Source of the DNA: Oscillospiraceae bacterium
GTDB taxonomy: Bacteria; Bacillota; Clostridia; UBA1212; UBA1255
Length of the DNA: 57,484 nucleotides
Direction of reading: 5' to 3'
NCBI GenBank assembly: GCA_015069165.1
Contig: SVJD01000001.1
Location: 1-57,484 of the forward strand
A model generated the notes under the pieces. That model made no database searches. It had not been told where the DNA came from and was given only the letters and a program-made list of their open reading frames with translations. The position numbers and the translations under genes were made by a program. The first letter of the stretch is position 1, and every line of letters starts with the position of its first letter. Positions 17,648-27,346 of the stretch are shown here, one piece after another.

Positions 17648-18655
17648 TTACTCCTTTTGTCTAATAGATTTTGCGGCATTATATGCATCTCTGCACATAT
17701 CTTCAATACCTAATTCAGAAGTCCAATTAAGCAATTCCTTTGCTTTTGAAGAATCTGCAAAGCAAGCATCAATATCGCCGGGACGTCTGGGACAAATTAC
17801 ATAAGGTATTTTAATTGAATTTACTTTTTCAAATGTATTAATTAAATCAAGAACGGAATATCCCACTCCTGTTCCGAGATTTACGGCTTCTGTTCCCGTA
17901 TGTGCGGAAACATAGTCAATAGCTTTTACGTGTCCGTATGCAAGGTCAACAACATGAATGTAATCGCGTACGCCGGTACCGTCCTCAGTATCATAATCGT
18001 TACCGAAAACAGTAATTTCCGGCATTATATTAAAAGCTACATCAAGAATACGCGGCATAAGGTTGTTCGGAATGCCCTTGGGATTTTCACAGAGAAGTCC
18101 GCTTTTGTGTGCACCTACAGGATTGAAATATCTGAGTAACATAACAGACCATTCCGGATCTGATTTTGAAAGATCAGTGAGAATTTCTTCAAGCATAAGT
18201 TTCGTTCTGCCGTAAGGATTAGTTGCGCTCAGTGCAAAATCTTCCTTGATTGGCAGTGCTGCAGGTTTACCGTAAACTGTTGCAGAAGAACTGAAAATAA
18301 TTTTCTTAACACCGTGAGCCTTCATGGCTTTAAGAATACAAATTGTGCCGTAAATATTGTTATAATAATAGGCTAACGGAATTTGGGTTGATTCCCCTAC
18401 CGCTTTAAAACCGGCAAAGTGTATAACGCAATCGATTTTATTCTCTGAAAAAATCTTTTCCATAGCTACAGGATCAGTCATGTCGGCATTATAAAATAAA
18501 AAATCCTTACCTGAAATCTCTTTAATGTGATCAAGAACTTTTTCGTCAGAATTCGAAAAATTATCAAAGGCTATTAAATTATGACCCTCATTAAGTAATG
18601 CAACACATGTGTGACTTCCTATAAAACCTGTTGCTCCGGTAATTAAAATATTCAT
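17648..18655 (-). CDS. galE: UDP-glucose 4-epimerase
   Basis: Interconverts UDP-glucose and UDP-galactose, feeding galactose use or surface polysaccharide synthesis; cytosolic. 335 residues, standard length. The NAD-binding Rossmann motif is TGATGFIGSHTCVALL. The short-chain-dehydrogenase catalytic pair is in SSSATVYGKP and NPYGRTK (YxxxK). The FAGFKAVGES and GTGVRDYIHV motifs are typical for GalE. The ribosome site is AGGAGG. It is 20 bases behind the BaiN-like gene and probably in the same transcript. Confidence 0.95.
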   Translation of the reverse strand: MNILITGATGFIGSHTCVALLNEGHNLIAFDNFSNSDEKVLDHIKEISGKDFLFYNADMTDPVAMEKIFSENKIDCVIHFAGFKAVGESTQIPLAYYYNNIYGTICILKAMKAHGVKKIIFSSSATVYGKPAALPIKEDFALSATNPYGRTKLMLEEILTDLSKSDPEWSVMLLRYFNPVGAHKSGLLCENPKGIPNNLMPRILDVAFNIMPEITVFGNDYDTEDGTGVRDYIHVVDLAYGHVKAIDYVSAHTGTEAVNLGTGVGYSVLDLINTFEKVNSIKIPYVICPRRPGDIDACFADSSKAKELLNWTSELGIEDMCRDAYNAAKSIRQKE

Positions 18656-18675
18656 AAATACCTCCTAAATAGCTG

Positions 18676-19935
18676 TTAAAAAGCAGATGCGCTTTCTCCT
18701 GCAGTATAGCCGGTGGAAAAAGCAATCGTAAGATTAAATCCGCCTGTGTAACCGTCTGTATCAATAACTTCGCCGGCAAAATATAATCCGCTGCATAATT
18801 TTGATTCCATTGTCTTTGGATTAATTTCTTTTATGTTAACTCCGCCGGCAGTAATTATTGCATTTTTAACATCATCTATATCACTAATATTTACAATAAA
18901 ATCTTTAAGTAAATAAACGATTTTCATACGCTCTTCCTTGTTTAATTGGTTTACTTGTTTCGTTGGCGGAATGCCGGTACGCTCAACAAACACAGGAATA
19001 AGCTTTTTGGGCAGCAACTTATCGAGTGAGTTGCAATACATTTTTCTGTCAAAACAGCCAAAATCGCGCTGCAAACGCTCGTAAAGCTGTGCTTCGGAAA
19101 GAGCAGGCTTTAAATCAATGGAAATAACCGTTTCTCTTCCCCTTTTATAGTATGCGGAGGCACTCAATATTACGGGACCTGAAACTCCGTGTCCGGTAAA
19201 AAGAAGTTCTCCGAAATCCTCATATATTATATTATTCTCGGATTTAAGCTTAATTGAAATGTTACGTAAAGAAAGTCCGCTTAAATCTTTAATAAATGTA
19301 TCATTTGAGAGCAGTGCTGCAAGTGATGCTCTCGGAGTAATGATTGAATGTCCGACCTTTTCGGCGAAAATATAGCCATCTCCCGTACTGCCGGTTAACG
19401 GATATGAAAGTCCGCCGGTTGCACAGATTACTTTGTCAGAATACAATTTTTGAATATTTGAGTCTTCATTTGCAACCAAAACACCTTCAACCGAAAATTT
19501 ATTATCTTCGGATTTTTTTATTAAAATATCCTTTACACGAGTATTCATATAAAGAGATATGTTTTTACTCTTTTTTAAAGCATTTACCAAAGCGCCGGCA
19601 ACATCACCTGCTTTTTGTGACTTCGGAAAAACACGTCCCCCTCTTTCAACAACCGTTTCAAGTCCGAGTTTATTGAAAAAATCAATTATATCGATATTCG
19701 AGAACTTTCTGAAAGAGGAAAAAAGAAACTTTGGATTTCCAGGTATATTAGCCATTAAAGTATCAAAATCGCAGTCATTTGTAATGTTACAGCGACCTTT
19801 ACCGGTAATTCGAAGTTTCTTTCCCAATATATTGTTTCTTTCAATAACGGCGACCTTACAGCCTGTTTTTGCAGCGCGAAGGCTTGCTAACATTCCTGCA
19901 GGTCCGCCGCCGATAATTATGCAATCATATATCAT
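18676..19935 (-). CDS. FAD/NAD(P)-dependent oxidoreductase, BaiN/HI0933 family
   Basis: 419 residues. The dinucleotide-binding motif IIIGGGPAGMLASLRAA is at the N terminus. The family signature NILGKKLRITGKGRCNITND follows. The C-terminal FAD motif is LYFAGEVIDTDGYTGGFNL. Relatives (HI0933, YhiN/RdsA, BaiN) are flavoproteins of uncertain substrate; BaiN from a bile-acid-converting Clostridium was proposed as a bile-acid reductase, but the family is nearly universal, so no such role should be read in here. The start overlaps the stop of the 5S-like gene (ATGA). Confidence 0.88.
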   Translation of the reverse strand: MIYDCIIIGGGPAGMLASLRAAKTGCKVAVIERNNILGKKLRITGKGRCNITNDCDFDTLMANIPGNPKFLFSSFRKFSNIDIIDFFNKLGLETVVERGGRVFPKSQKAGDVAGALVNALKKSKNISLYMNTRVKDILIKKSEDNKFSVEGVLVANEDSNIQKLYSDKVICATGGLSYPLTGSTGDGYIFAEKVGHSIITPRASLAALLSNDTFIKDLSGLSLRNISIKLKSENNIIYEDFGELLFTGHGVSGPVILSASAYYKRGRETVISIDLKPALSEAQLYERLQRDFGCFDRKMYCNSLDKLLPKKLIPVFVERTGIPPTKQVNQLNKEERMKIVYLLKDFIVNISDIDDVKNAIITAGGVNIKEINPKTMESKLCSGLYFAGEVIDTDGYTGGFNLTIAFSTGYTAGESASAF

Positions 19936-21323
19936 ATCGGATGTGTCATATTCTCAAAATCAGCTTGCGAAGCATCAAGTTTATATTTACTTGCCTGACG
20001 TTTTTTGAAAAAGCTGATGGCTTGTTGCGGAAATAATGCATACGAAAGTACATCTTCGTCTTTTTCTATATATTCCGATATTTCCTTGCGAAGCTTGTCA
20101 AGTTCCGGCTCAATAAGATCAGCAGGTCTGCAAGTAATCGGTTTTTCTCCGGCAAGAATTTTCGCTTTAATTTCGTCGGAAATAGGCGCCGGTGTTCTGC
20201 CGTATTCGCCTTTTACAATTCCTTTTGTTTCCTTTGTTACCATTTTATATCTTTCTCCGGAAAGAACATTAAGAACTGCTTGAGAACCGACAATTTGGCT
20301 TGAAGGAGTAACAAGAGGCGGATATCCCATATCCGCGCGAACTCTCGGCACTTCTTTTAAAACTTCATCATACTTATCCATTGCATTTGCTTGCTTTAGC
20401 TGTGAAACAAGGTTAGAAAGCATACCGCCCGGTACTTGGTAAATAAGTGCATTAATATCTACACCAAGCATTTTCGGGTCAAGCTTGCCTTCTTTTATAT
20501 ATTGTTCACGAAGCGGTCTGAAATAATCGGCAATCTCGCTTAAAAGTTTAAGGTCAAGACCTGTGTCATATTGTGTGCCTTGAAGTGTAGCAACAATAGG
20601 CTCCGTCGCAGGTTGCGAAGTACCCATGGCAAGCGGAGAAATTGCACAGTCGATTATGTCTGCACCTGCTTCTATTGCTTTTAAATAAGTCATAGAGCCG
20701 CAACCGCTCGTATAGTGAGTATGAAGCTCAATCGGAACGGATATGTTTTCTTTTAATGCTTTTACAAGATTATAAGCCTCATAAGGAATCAAAAGTCCGG
20801 CCATATCCTTAATACAAATAGATGCTGCACCCATTTCTTCTAATCTCTTGGCATCTCTGACAAAAATTTCCAAGCTGTGATAAGGGCTTGTTGTATAACA
20901 AATACAGCCTTGAGCATGACCGCCTTCTTTTACACAAGCCTTGATGGCTCTTTCAATATTTCTGGGATCATTAAGAGCATCAAAAATTCTAATAATATTC
21001 ATACCGTTTGCAATTGCTTTTTGTACGAAATAATCAACAACATCATCAGCATAGTGTTTATAACCGAGTATATTTTGACCTCTCAAAAGCATTTGTAAAG
21101 GCGTTTTCTTTGCTTTGTCTTTTATTTTTCTTAAACGCTCCCACGGATCTTCATTTAAGAAGCGCAATGAAGCATCAAACGTAGCACCGCCCCACGCTTC
21201 AAGTGCGTTGTATCCTACGGAATCCAACTTTTCAACTATAGGAAGCATTTGTTCAGTCGTCATTCTTGTTGCAAGAAGCGATTGATGTGCATCTCTCAAA
21301 ATGGTTTCGGTAATCTTTACCAT
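19932..21323 (-). CDS. Biotin-dependent carboxyltransferase, 5S/OadA type (pyruvate-oxaloacetate)
   Basis: 463 residues from ATG 21323 (GAAAGGA upstream; an in-frame TTG at 21332 is worse). The TIM-barrel domain moves carboxyl groups between biotin and pyruvate/oxaloacetate. Metal and catalytic residues match the family: ETILRDAHQS (D11), SICIKDMAGLL (K172, the carbamylated lysine), IELHTHYTSG (H201, H203). Unlike full-length OadA it has no fused biotinyl domain; the carrier is the separate gene directly upstream. With the 12S-like gene this gives the subunit set of transcarboxylase. A soluble part of an oxaloacetate decarboxylase is the alternative. Confidence 0.9.
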   Translation of the reverse strand: MVKITETILRDAHQSLLATRMTTEQMLPIVEKLDSVGYNALEAWGGATFDASLRFLNEDPWERLRKIKDKAKKTPLQMLLRGQNILGYKHYADDVVDYFVQKAIANGMNIIRIFDALNDPRNIERAIKACVKEGGHAQGCICYTTSPYHSLEIFVRDAKRLEEMGAASICIKDMAGLLIPYEAYNLVKALKENISVPIELHTHYTSGCGSMTYLKAIEAGADIIDCAISPLAMGTSQPATEPIVATLQGTQYDTGLDLKLLSEIADYFRPLREQYIKEGKLDPKMLGVDINALIYQVPGGMLSNLVSQLKQANAMDKYDEVLKEVPRVRADMGYPPLVTPSSQIVGSQAVLNVLSGERYKMVTKETKGIVKGEYGRTPAPISDEIKAKILAGEKPITCRPADLIEPELDKLRKEISEYIEKDEDVLSYALFPQQAISFFKKRQASKYKLDASQADFENMTHPI

Positions 21324-21340
21324 CTTTGTCAAATCCTTTC

Positions 21341-21712
21341 TCAGTTATATGTTAAAAGAACATCACCGGTTGCAACTGAAGCGCCTTGGTTAACATTTAC
21401 AGAAGTAACTATACAATCAGCGGGTGCAGTTATATCATTTTCCATTTTCATAGCTTCAAGAACGAGGAAAACATCGCCTTTTTTTACGGAATCTCCCGGT
21501 TTTACGTTAATTTTAACAATTGTTCCGGGCATCGGTGAAGTAACGGATACGGCGTCTGCTGCGGAATTTACCGGTTTCGCAGCGGCAACCGGTGCGGAAG
21601 TTACTGCTTTGGGTGCAGCTTGTGCAGACTGAACGGCTTGTGTGCTGCCGCCGACTTCTTCTACTTCAACTTCATAGGAAATACCGTTAACTTTTATGTT
21701 GTATTTTTTCAT
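21341..21712 (-). CDS. Biotin carboxyl carrier protein (1.3S-like)
   Basis: 123 residues: an N-terminal segment MKKYNIKVNGISYEVEVEEV, an Ala/Pro-rich hinge (about 25-55), then a biotinyl domain with VLEAMKMENDI, where K89 is biotinylated. Both length and the position of the lysine equal those I recall for the Propionibacterium transcarboxylase 1.3S subunit. It sits between the two carboxyltransferase genes, as expected for a shared swinging arm. The ribosome site is GAAAGG. Confidence 0.93.
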   Translation of the reverse strand: MKKYNIKVNGISYEVEVEEVGGSTQAVQSAQAAPKAVTSAPVAAAKPVNSAADAVSVTSPMPGTIVKINVKPGDSVKKGDVFLVLEAMKMENDITAPADCIVTSVNVNQGASVATGDVLLTYN

Positions 21713-21734
21713 AATAATTTTCCTTTCTGATTAA

Positions 21735-23093
21735 TTAACTAAACAAATAAAGGGCACTGATTATTCGTGCACGTGTTTCTGAGGGTGAAATCACATCGTC
21801 AACTAAGCCTTTGTAAGCTGCATGCATGGGAGTTGAGTATTCACTGCGATATTTTGCAATATATTCCTGACGGGCAGTAACAGGATCAGATGATGTTTTG
21901 ATATCTGAATTATAAACCAACAAAGCACCTGCTTCGGGAGTGATAACGGAAATGTCAGCAGTATTCCAGGCATAAACAATATCCGCACCTGTATTTTTAC
22001 CGTTCATAACGAGATATGAACTGCCGTAAGCTTTGCCTGTTATAATGTTAATTTTTGTAATATCACTGTTCGCAAAAGATGATACCAAAAGTGCAGCTTG
22101 AGCTGAAATATTTGCGTTTTCTTCTTCTGCGGAAACTTCGAAACCGGCTGTGTTAGTAAGAGTTACAACCGGAATTGAAAATTTATCGCAAAAAGCAAGT
22201 AAAGCGGAAATTTTATTACAAGCATTTGAATTTAAAACTCCTTCTTTAACAGACGGTTGATTTGCAATTATGCATACTGTCTTATTTCCGATACGTGCAA
22301 AACCCGTAAAAACATTAGGTGAAAATTCTTTATTAAGTTCGATATAAGATCCGTTGTCTGCAATTTTTTCAATCAAATCTTTAACATCATACTCGCCGAA
22401 AGTATCAAAAGCAGAGGCATCTATACCTCTGTTGAAATCATCGGAAGTTTCTGTTTCAAAAGTACCTGATTGACAATTATCAGGCAAATAATCAAGCAAT
22501 TCTTTTGCTTTTGCAAAACAATCTCTATTATTTGAAGCAGTGAGTGAAACTTTCCCGCATTTTGCACTGCCGGAAGCACTGCAAAGCTCTTTAATGTCTT
22601 TTAAAGTTACTGCTGCAAGCGAATCTGCACCGGAAAAAGCAAAATAAGCATCTTCTGCCATAATAGTGAAATCCGTCATAGAAGCAATAACGGAAGCAAT
22701 ACCGGTACATTTACCGGTAATAACGGATATTGTAGGAATTGAACCTATTGCGGCAGAAAGAGATTTGATAATACTGCCGTATTCAGCAAGTACATCAAGA
22801 CCTTCGTTGATTCTTGCTCCCGCAGTATTTATAAACATAATAAACGGAGAACCTGCTTTGACAGCCATATCAATGCAAGATGAAATTTTGCGTGCATGAG
22901 AAACGCCGACTGCACCGTTTAAAACGGCTTCATCCTGAAATACCGCAAATACAGCTCGTCCGTCTACGGAACCGTAACCTGTAATTACCCCATCACCCGC
23001 TTCGATACCGTCGAATATGGGGGATTTTAAATAAGAATTAATTTGTACAAAGGTATTTTCGTCAAATAATTCGTTTATGATTTCTTTGGCCAT
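21735..23093 (-). CDS. Acyl-CoA carboxyltransferase subunit (12S/MmdA/PccB type)
   Basis: 452 residues with two crotonase-like halves. Visible family regions are GVGVSHARKISSCIDMA-like NGAVGVSHARKI, FINTAGARINEGLDVLAEYG and, in the second half, TLTNTAGFEVSAEEE. The subunit normally transfers CO2 between an acyl-CoA (propionyl-/methylmalonyl-CoA or glutaconyl-CoA) and biotin. It is slightly shorter than typical 12S proteins (about 510), and the usual GGAR motif reads AGAR. First gene of the operon, with its own good promoter. Acyl-CoA specificity is not readable. Confidence 0.88.
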   Translation of the reverse strand: MAKEIINELFDENTFVQINSYLKSPIFDGIEAGDGVITGYGSVDGRAVFAVFQDEAVLNGAVGVSHARKISSCIDMAVKAGSPFIMFINTAGARINEGLDVLAEYGSIIKSLSAAIGSIPTISVITGKCTGIASVIASMTDFTIMAEDAYFAFSGADSLAAVTLKDIKELCSASGSAKCGKVSLTASNNRDCFAKAKELLDYLPDNCQSGTFETETSDDFNRGIDASAFDTFGEYDVKDLIEKIADNGSYIELNKEFSPNVFTGFARIGNKTVCIIANQPSVKEGVLNSNACNKISALLAFCDKFSIPVVTLTNTAGFEVSAEEENANISAQAALLVSSFANSDITKINIITGKAYGSSYLVMNGKNTGADIVYAWNTADISVITPEAGALLVYNSDIKTSSDPVTARQEYIAKYRSEYSTPMHAAYKGLVDDVISPSETRARIISALYLFS

Positions 23094-23126
23094 AATTTAC
23101 CTCCATTTGGCAAATATATATATGAT

Positions 23127-23155
23127 AGTATACATTTTTAACGCGTTTTAGTCAA
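23127..23155 (-). promoter_or_regulatory. Promoter of the carboxyltransferase operon
   Basis: TTGACT (23150-23155, minus strand), a 17-base spacer and TATACT (23127-23132). It drives the 12S-like gene and probably everything down to the TraX gene, as spacings are short. Confidence 0.65.
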
Positions 23156-23174
23156 ATAAATATCCCCGAAATTG

Positions 23175-24347
23175 TCACAAAACAAACTCCCTGAATACTT
23201 CGTTTGCGTAGTCAAAACCTTTAGGAGATAATTTGGCGGAAGTTGTTAAAATTATAAGACCTTTTTCTGCAAGTTTTTTAAGCTTTTCTTTAAAAACTTC
23301 CGTATAAAGACAACCGAATCTTTTTGTGAATGCTCTGGGATCAGGCCCTTTTGTTTGTCTGAAACCAAGCATCATAAATTCGTACATTTGCTCGTTAAAA
23401 TCAATTATTTCCTTTTCACCGTTAAAATAAAATTGCAGATAATCAGTAAAATTTTTTGTATTTGATTCTCTGATGTATTCGGTATAATTATTATCTTTAT
23501 TTAAAGGATAATATGAAGCTGCACCTAAACCAAAACCAATATAAGGTAAACATTTCCAGTATTTTAAATTATGCTTGCTCATGGTATCAAGACGTGCATA
23601 ATTTGAAATTTCATATTGCGATAAATGGTAATCCCTCAAAAGCTTCGGAATTGCGTAGTACATTTGTCTTTCCAGTTCAGGGGAAATTTCCTGCGCTTTT
23701 TTTCGTCTGAAAAGTTCGCATAAAGGAGTCCCCTCTTCTACTATGATGCTGTACGCCGAAAGGTGTCTTGCACCCCAACTGAGTACATTTTCAATATCTG
23801 TTGCAAATTCTTCGAAGGTTTGCGCGGCTTCATCTTCTACTTGCGGAATTCCGAAAATTAAATCCGCACTGATATTTCTGAAACCAGCATCTTTTGCCAT
23901 ACGAAAAACTTCTTCGCAATCGGAAGAATTATGAATTCTTCCGAGAGATTTAAGCAGACGGTTGTGAGTACTTTGGATGCCAATACTTAATCTGTTGATT
24001 CCTGCATCGTGATATCTTTGTAATTTTTCGAAAGTAACGGTTCCGGGGTTAACTTCAATTGTAATCTCGGCATCTTTAGTTATTGTTTTCTCATTTTTGA
24101 CCATTTCCATGATATTTTCAATATACATCGGGTCAACATAACTGGGTGTGCCGCCGCCGATATAGATTGAATCTATACGGTCATCGCTTTTGATTAATTC
24201 GTTTCTTACAAACCATTCTTCTTCAAGAGCATGAAAATATCTTTGCTTTTCGTCTTCGTAAACATCAAAGGAACTAAAAGACAAAAAGTCGCAATAATTA
24301 CATTTTTTAAAACAGAACGGTATGTGAAAATACAATCCGTAGTCCAT
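23175..24347 (-). CDS. hemW: Radical SAM haem chaperone HemW (oxygen-independent coproporphyrinogen oxidase-like)
   Basis: 390 residues. The [4Fe-4S] radical-SAM motif CxxxCxxC is at C12-C19 in HIPFCFKKCNYCDF. The SAM-binding region SIYIGGGTPSYVD and ISADLIFGIPQ follow, with a C-terminal HemN-like domain. The short N terminus, without the extra Cys of true HemN, fits the haem chaperone HemW. It lies 14 bases after lepA, the same order as in Bacillus (spoIIP-lepA-hemW). There is no recognisable ribosome site before its ATG, so translation may depend on coupling to lepA. Confidence 0.93.
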   Translation of the reverse strand: MDYGLYFHIPFCFKKCNYCDFLSFSSFDVYEDEKQRYFHALEEEWFVRNELIKSDDRIDSIYIGGGTPSYVDPMYIENIMEMVKNEKTITKDAEITIEVNPGTVTFEKLQRYHDAGINRLSIGIQSTHNRLLKSLGRIHNSSDCEEVFRMAKDAGFRNISADLIFGIPQVEDEAAQTFEEFATDIENVLSWGARHLSAYSIIVEEGTPLCELFRRKKAQEISPELERQMYYAIPKLLRDYHLSQYEISNYARLDTMSKHNLKYWKCLPYIGFGLGAASYYPLNKDNNYTEYIRESNTKNFTDYLQFYFNGEKEIIDFNEQMYEFMMLGFRQTKGPDPRAFTKRFGCLYTEVFKEKLKKLAEKGLIILTTSAKLSPKGFDYANEVFREFVL

Positions 24348-24361
24348 GATATTAAAAGAAA

Positions 24362-26167
24362 TTATTCGTCAATTTTCAATACGCTTAAAAAGGCCTCTTG
24401 AGGCACTTCTACGCTGCCGAATTGACGCATTTTCTTTTTACCTTCTTTCTGTTTTTCAAGCAATTTCTTTTTACGCGAAATATCTCCGCCGTAACATTTA
24501 GCAAGAACGTCTTTACGATATGCTTTTACAGTTTCTCTTGCAATGATTTTGCCGCCTATACAAGCCTGAATTGGTATTTCAAACTGATGCCTCGGAATTG
24601 TGTCTTTTAGCTTTTCTGCTATTTTACGACCGCGAGAGTATGCCTTATCATTATGAACAATAAGTGAAAGAGCATCAACGATGTCGCCATTCATATAAAT
24701 ATCAAGTTTAACAAGATTTGACTTCTTGTACCCTATTATTTCATAGTCAAGAGAAGCATAACCGCGAGTTCTTGATTTTAACGCATCGAAAAAGTCATAA
24801 ATAACTTCGTTTAACGGAATCTCATATGTCATCATAACTCTGGTATCTTCGATATAATCCATATTTATAAATACGCCGCGTCTTTCCGTAGTAAGTTCCA
24901 TAATGTTACCTACATACTCAGTAGGTGTCATAATAGAAGCTTTTACAATCGGCTCTTCTATATAGTCGATTTCCGTGGGATTCGGCATATTTGTAGGGTT
25001 ATCGAGGGAAATTATTTCGCCGTTTGTTTTATAAATGTTATAAATAACGCTCGGTGTAGTCGTGATCAAATCAAGATTATATTCTCTGGACAAACGTTCT
25101 TGTATTATTTCCAGATGAAGCAATCCGAGGAAACCGCATCTGAAACCGAAGCCCAAAGCTTTTGATGTTTCCGGCTCAAATACCAAAGATGCATCGTTTA
25201 ACTGTAATTTTCCCAATGCATCGCGTAAATCTTCATAATCAGCACCATCAACAGGATATACTCCGCAAAATACCATCGGTTGTACTTTTTTATATCCGGG
25301 TAACACTTCTGCAGTAGGGTTTTCGGCAAGTGTTACAGTGTCACCTACTGTTGCGTCGGAAATGTTTTTGATAGCCGCCGCGATATAACCTACTTCACCT
25401 GCCTGCAAACAATCGGCTTGCTGCAGAGCACCGGGTTTAAACCAACCGGTTTCAGTAACAACATATTCTTTATTGCTTGCCATAAGACGTATTGTATCGC
25501 CTCTTTTAACGGTTCCATCGTAAATTCTGACGTAAATAATTACGCCTTTGTATGCATCGTAATAAGAGTCAAATACCAAAGCTTTAAGAGGCTCTGTTTT
25601 TGAACCTTTCGGAGACGGAATTTGCTCAACAATTGCTTCCAATACTTCTTCTATACCGATTCCTGCTTTTGCTGAAATAAGAGGTGCTTCTTCTGCAGGA
25701 AGACCAATAATGTCTTCAATTTGTCTTTTAACAAAATCGGGCTGAGCAGCAGGTAAATCGATTTTATTTATTACAGGGATAACATCAAGATTATTGTCTA
25801 TGGCAAGATAAACATTTGCAAGGGTCTGAGCTTCAACACCCTGAGCCGCATCTACTACAAGTACAGCACCTTCGCACGCAGCCAAAGTACGAGAAACTTC
25901 ATAGTTAAAGTCTACGTGTCCGGGAGTGTCAATTAAGTTAAACACATATTCATTTCCGTTTTTTGCTTTGTAATTTAAACGGACTGCCTGTGCTTTAATT
26001 GTAATGCCGCGCTCTTTTTCAAGATCCATATTATCAAGGACTTGATTTTCCATTTCACGTTGAGTCAGAACACCTGTAAATTCAAGTATTCTGTCGGCGA
26101 GTGTAGATTTACCGTGGTCTATATGTGCGATTATGCAAAAATTTCTGATGTTATCAATGTAATCCAT
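24362..26167 (-). CDS. lepA: Elongation factor 4 (ribosome back-translocase)
   Basis: A translational GTPase of 601 residues, the usual length. GTPase motifs: AHIDHGKST (G1), [11 protein letters not shown] (G2), DTPGHVDF (G3), NKIDLP (G4). The C terminus carries the LepA-specific domain with [20 protein letters not shown] and [16 protein letters not shown]. It rescues or remodels stalled ribosomes. The ribosome site is GAGGAG. It lies between spoIIP and hemW. Confidence 0.98.
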   Translation of the reverse strand: MDYIDNIRNFCIIAHIDHGKSTLADRILEFTGVLTQREMENQVLDNMDLEKERGITIKAQAVRLNYKAKNGNEYVFNLIDTPGHVDFNYEVSRTLAACEGAVLVVDAAQGVEAQTLANVYLAIDNNLDVIPVINKIDLPAAQPDFVKRQIEDIIGLPAEEAPLISAKAGIGIEEVLEAIVEQIPSPKGSKTEPLKALVFDSYYDAYKGVIIYVRIYDGTVKRGDTIRLMASNKEYVVTETGWFKPGALQQADCLQAGEVGYIAAAIKNISDATVGDTVTLAENPTAEVLPGYKKVQPMVFCGVYPVDGADYEDLRDALGKLQLNDASLVFEPETSKALGFGFRCGFLGLLHLEIIQERLSREYNLDLITTTPSVIYNIYKTNGEIISLDNPTNMPNPTEIDYIEEPIVKASIMTPTEYVGNIMELTTERRGVFINMDYIEDTRVMMTYEIPLNEVIYDFFDALKSRTRGYASLDYEIIGYKKSNLVKLDIYMNGDIVDALSLIVHNDKAYSRGRKIAEKLKDTIPRHQFEIPIQACIGGKIIARETVKAYRKDVLAKCYGGDISRKKKLLEKQKEGKKKMRQFGSVEVPQEAFLSVLKIDE

Positions 26168-26188
26168 TAAAATCTCCTCAATAAAATT

Positions 26189-27346
26189 TTATCCGTAAAT
26201 TTCGCTCAAAACTTCGCCGAAAAGCTCGGCAGTTCTGTCTGCTTCCGTTGATAAATTACCTGCGAAACCGATTTCTGTAAGTAAGGAATTTTCAGCGTAA
26301 TTTTGATTATACGGATTTCTTCTTAATTCTATTCTTCTGCAAATACCGGGAACCTTTTCTTCAAGTTTCTCAATCATAAGCATACACAGCTTAAAATTAT
26401 CTTCCCAATAAGGATTGACGGAATCGTTTCTGTCGCCTGTTACAGGATCCCAATCAAGACCGATAACAAACGAAATTTGAGCATATTTAACGCCGTTTGC
26501 TTCTACAGTCGGACCATATTTTTTATTTCCGTCTTCTGCAGCGTTTCTATGAACATCTACTTGTAATTTTATGTTTTTGTTTTCAGCATAAATTTCGTCT
26601 AATTTTTTTGCGGCGTTGTTATAAGAAACACTTGATTCCAGACCTTCGGGGAAAAGAGTCTTGTCATGCAAAACTTTAATTCCTGTACGGGATGTAATTG
26701 CATTTTGTAAAATATTACCGGCAGCAACAACATTGTGTTCCTCGCCTACAATGGTATGACTTCTTAAATTGTATTTGTCAGAGTCGGTAATGCAGTAACC
26801 TTCGGATGCGTGAACATGATAAATAAGGATACTGCTGTTGTCCATAGGCTCTATTACAAGCGGTTTTGCCAAGATTTCTTCCAAATCGAGTGCTTCTCTT
26901 ACATAATCGTTATGGACTTTAAATTTACCGAGTGCAAAATCACTTTTGGCAGGTGCAATAACTGTGTTTGTAGCAGTATTCAGGGAAATTCCGCTCATTT
27001 GAGTATTTTTTTTAGCACGCAGCATATTAGAAGTTATACCGACGTCAGAAAGGTTGAACGTATAGAATTTACACATTTCTTCATTGACAGAAGGTGCGTT
27101 TTCAACAGTATTTTCTTTGTATAATGAACTAAAACCCGAAACACCTTTTCCGCCCAATGAATTCTCAAGTACATTTGTGCAGATATTGTGCATTGAACCG
27201 GAAAATTCAGAATGTAAATTTGTGTGTCCTATACTTCCGTTTACGGAAAAATGAGCAACAAAGAGCATAACAATAAGAATAATAGCTTCAACAGCAAACA
27301 GAGAAACAAGTACTTTGAAGTCTGTTTTTTTTGTAATATTATGCAT
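26189..27346 (-). CDS. spoIIP: Stage II sporulation protein P (engulfment peptidoglycan amidase)
   Basis: 385 residues. One N-terminal membrane anchor (about 12-32), a variable extracellular stretch, then the amidase/endopeptidase domain with LIYHVHASEGY (family LIYHTHATESY), LQVDVHRNAAED, and SLLTEIGFAGNLSTEADRTAELF. In Bacillus it degrades septal peptidoglycan with SpoIID and SpoIIM so that the mother cell can engulf the forespore. Its presence implies an endospore former. The start overlaps the stop of the activase gene (TAATG), so it is read through from aspS. The ribosome site is AAAGGAGG. Confidence 0.93.
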   Translation of the reverse strand: MHNITKKTDFKVLVSLFAVEAIILIVMLFVAHFSVNGSIGHTNLHSEFSGSMHNICTNVLENSLGGKGVSGFSSLYKENTVENAPSVNEEMCKFYTFNLSDVGITSNMLRAKKNTQMSGISLNTATNTVIAPAKSDFALGKFKVHNDYVREALDLEEILAKPLVIEPMDNSSILIYHVHASEGYCITDSDKYNLRSHTIVGEEHNVVAAGNILQNAITSRTGIKVLHDKTLFPEGLESSVSYNNAAKKLDEIYAENKNIKLQVDVHRNAAEDGNKKYGPTVEANGVKYAQISFVIGLDWDPVTGDRNDSVNPYWEDNFKLCMLMIEKLEEKVPGICRRIELRRNPYNQNYAENSLLTEIGFAGNLSTEADRTAELFGEVLSEIYG

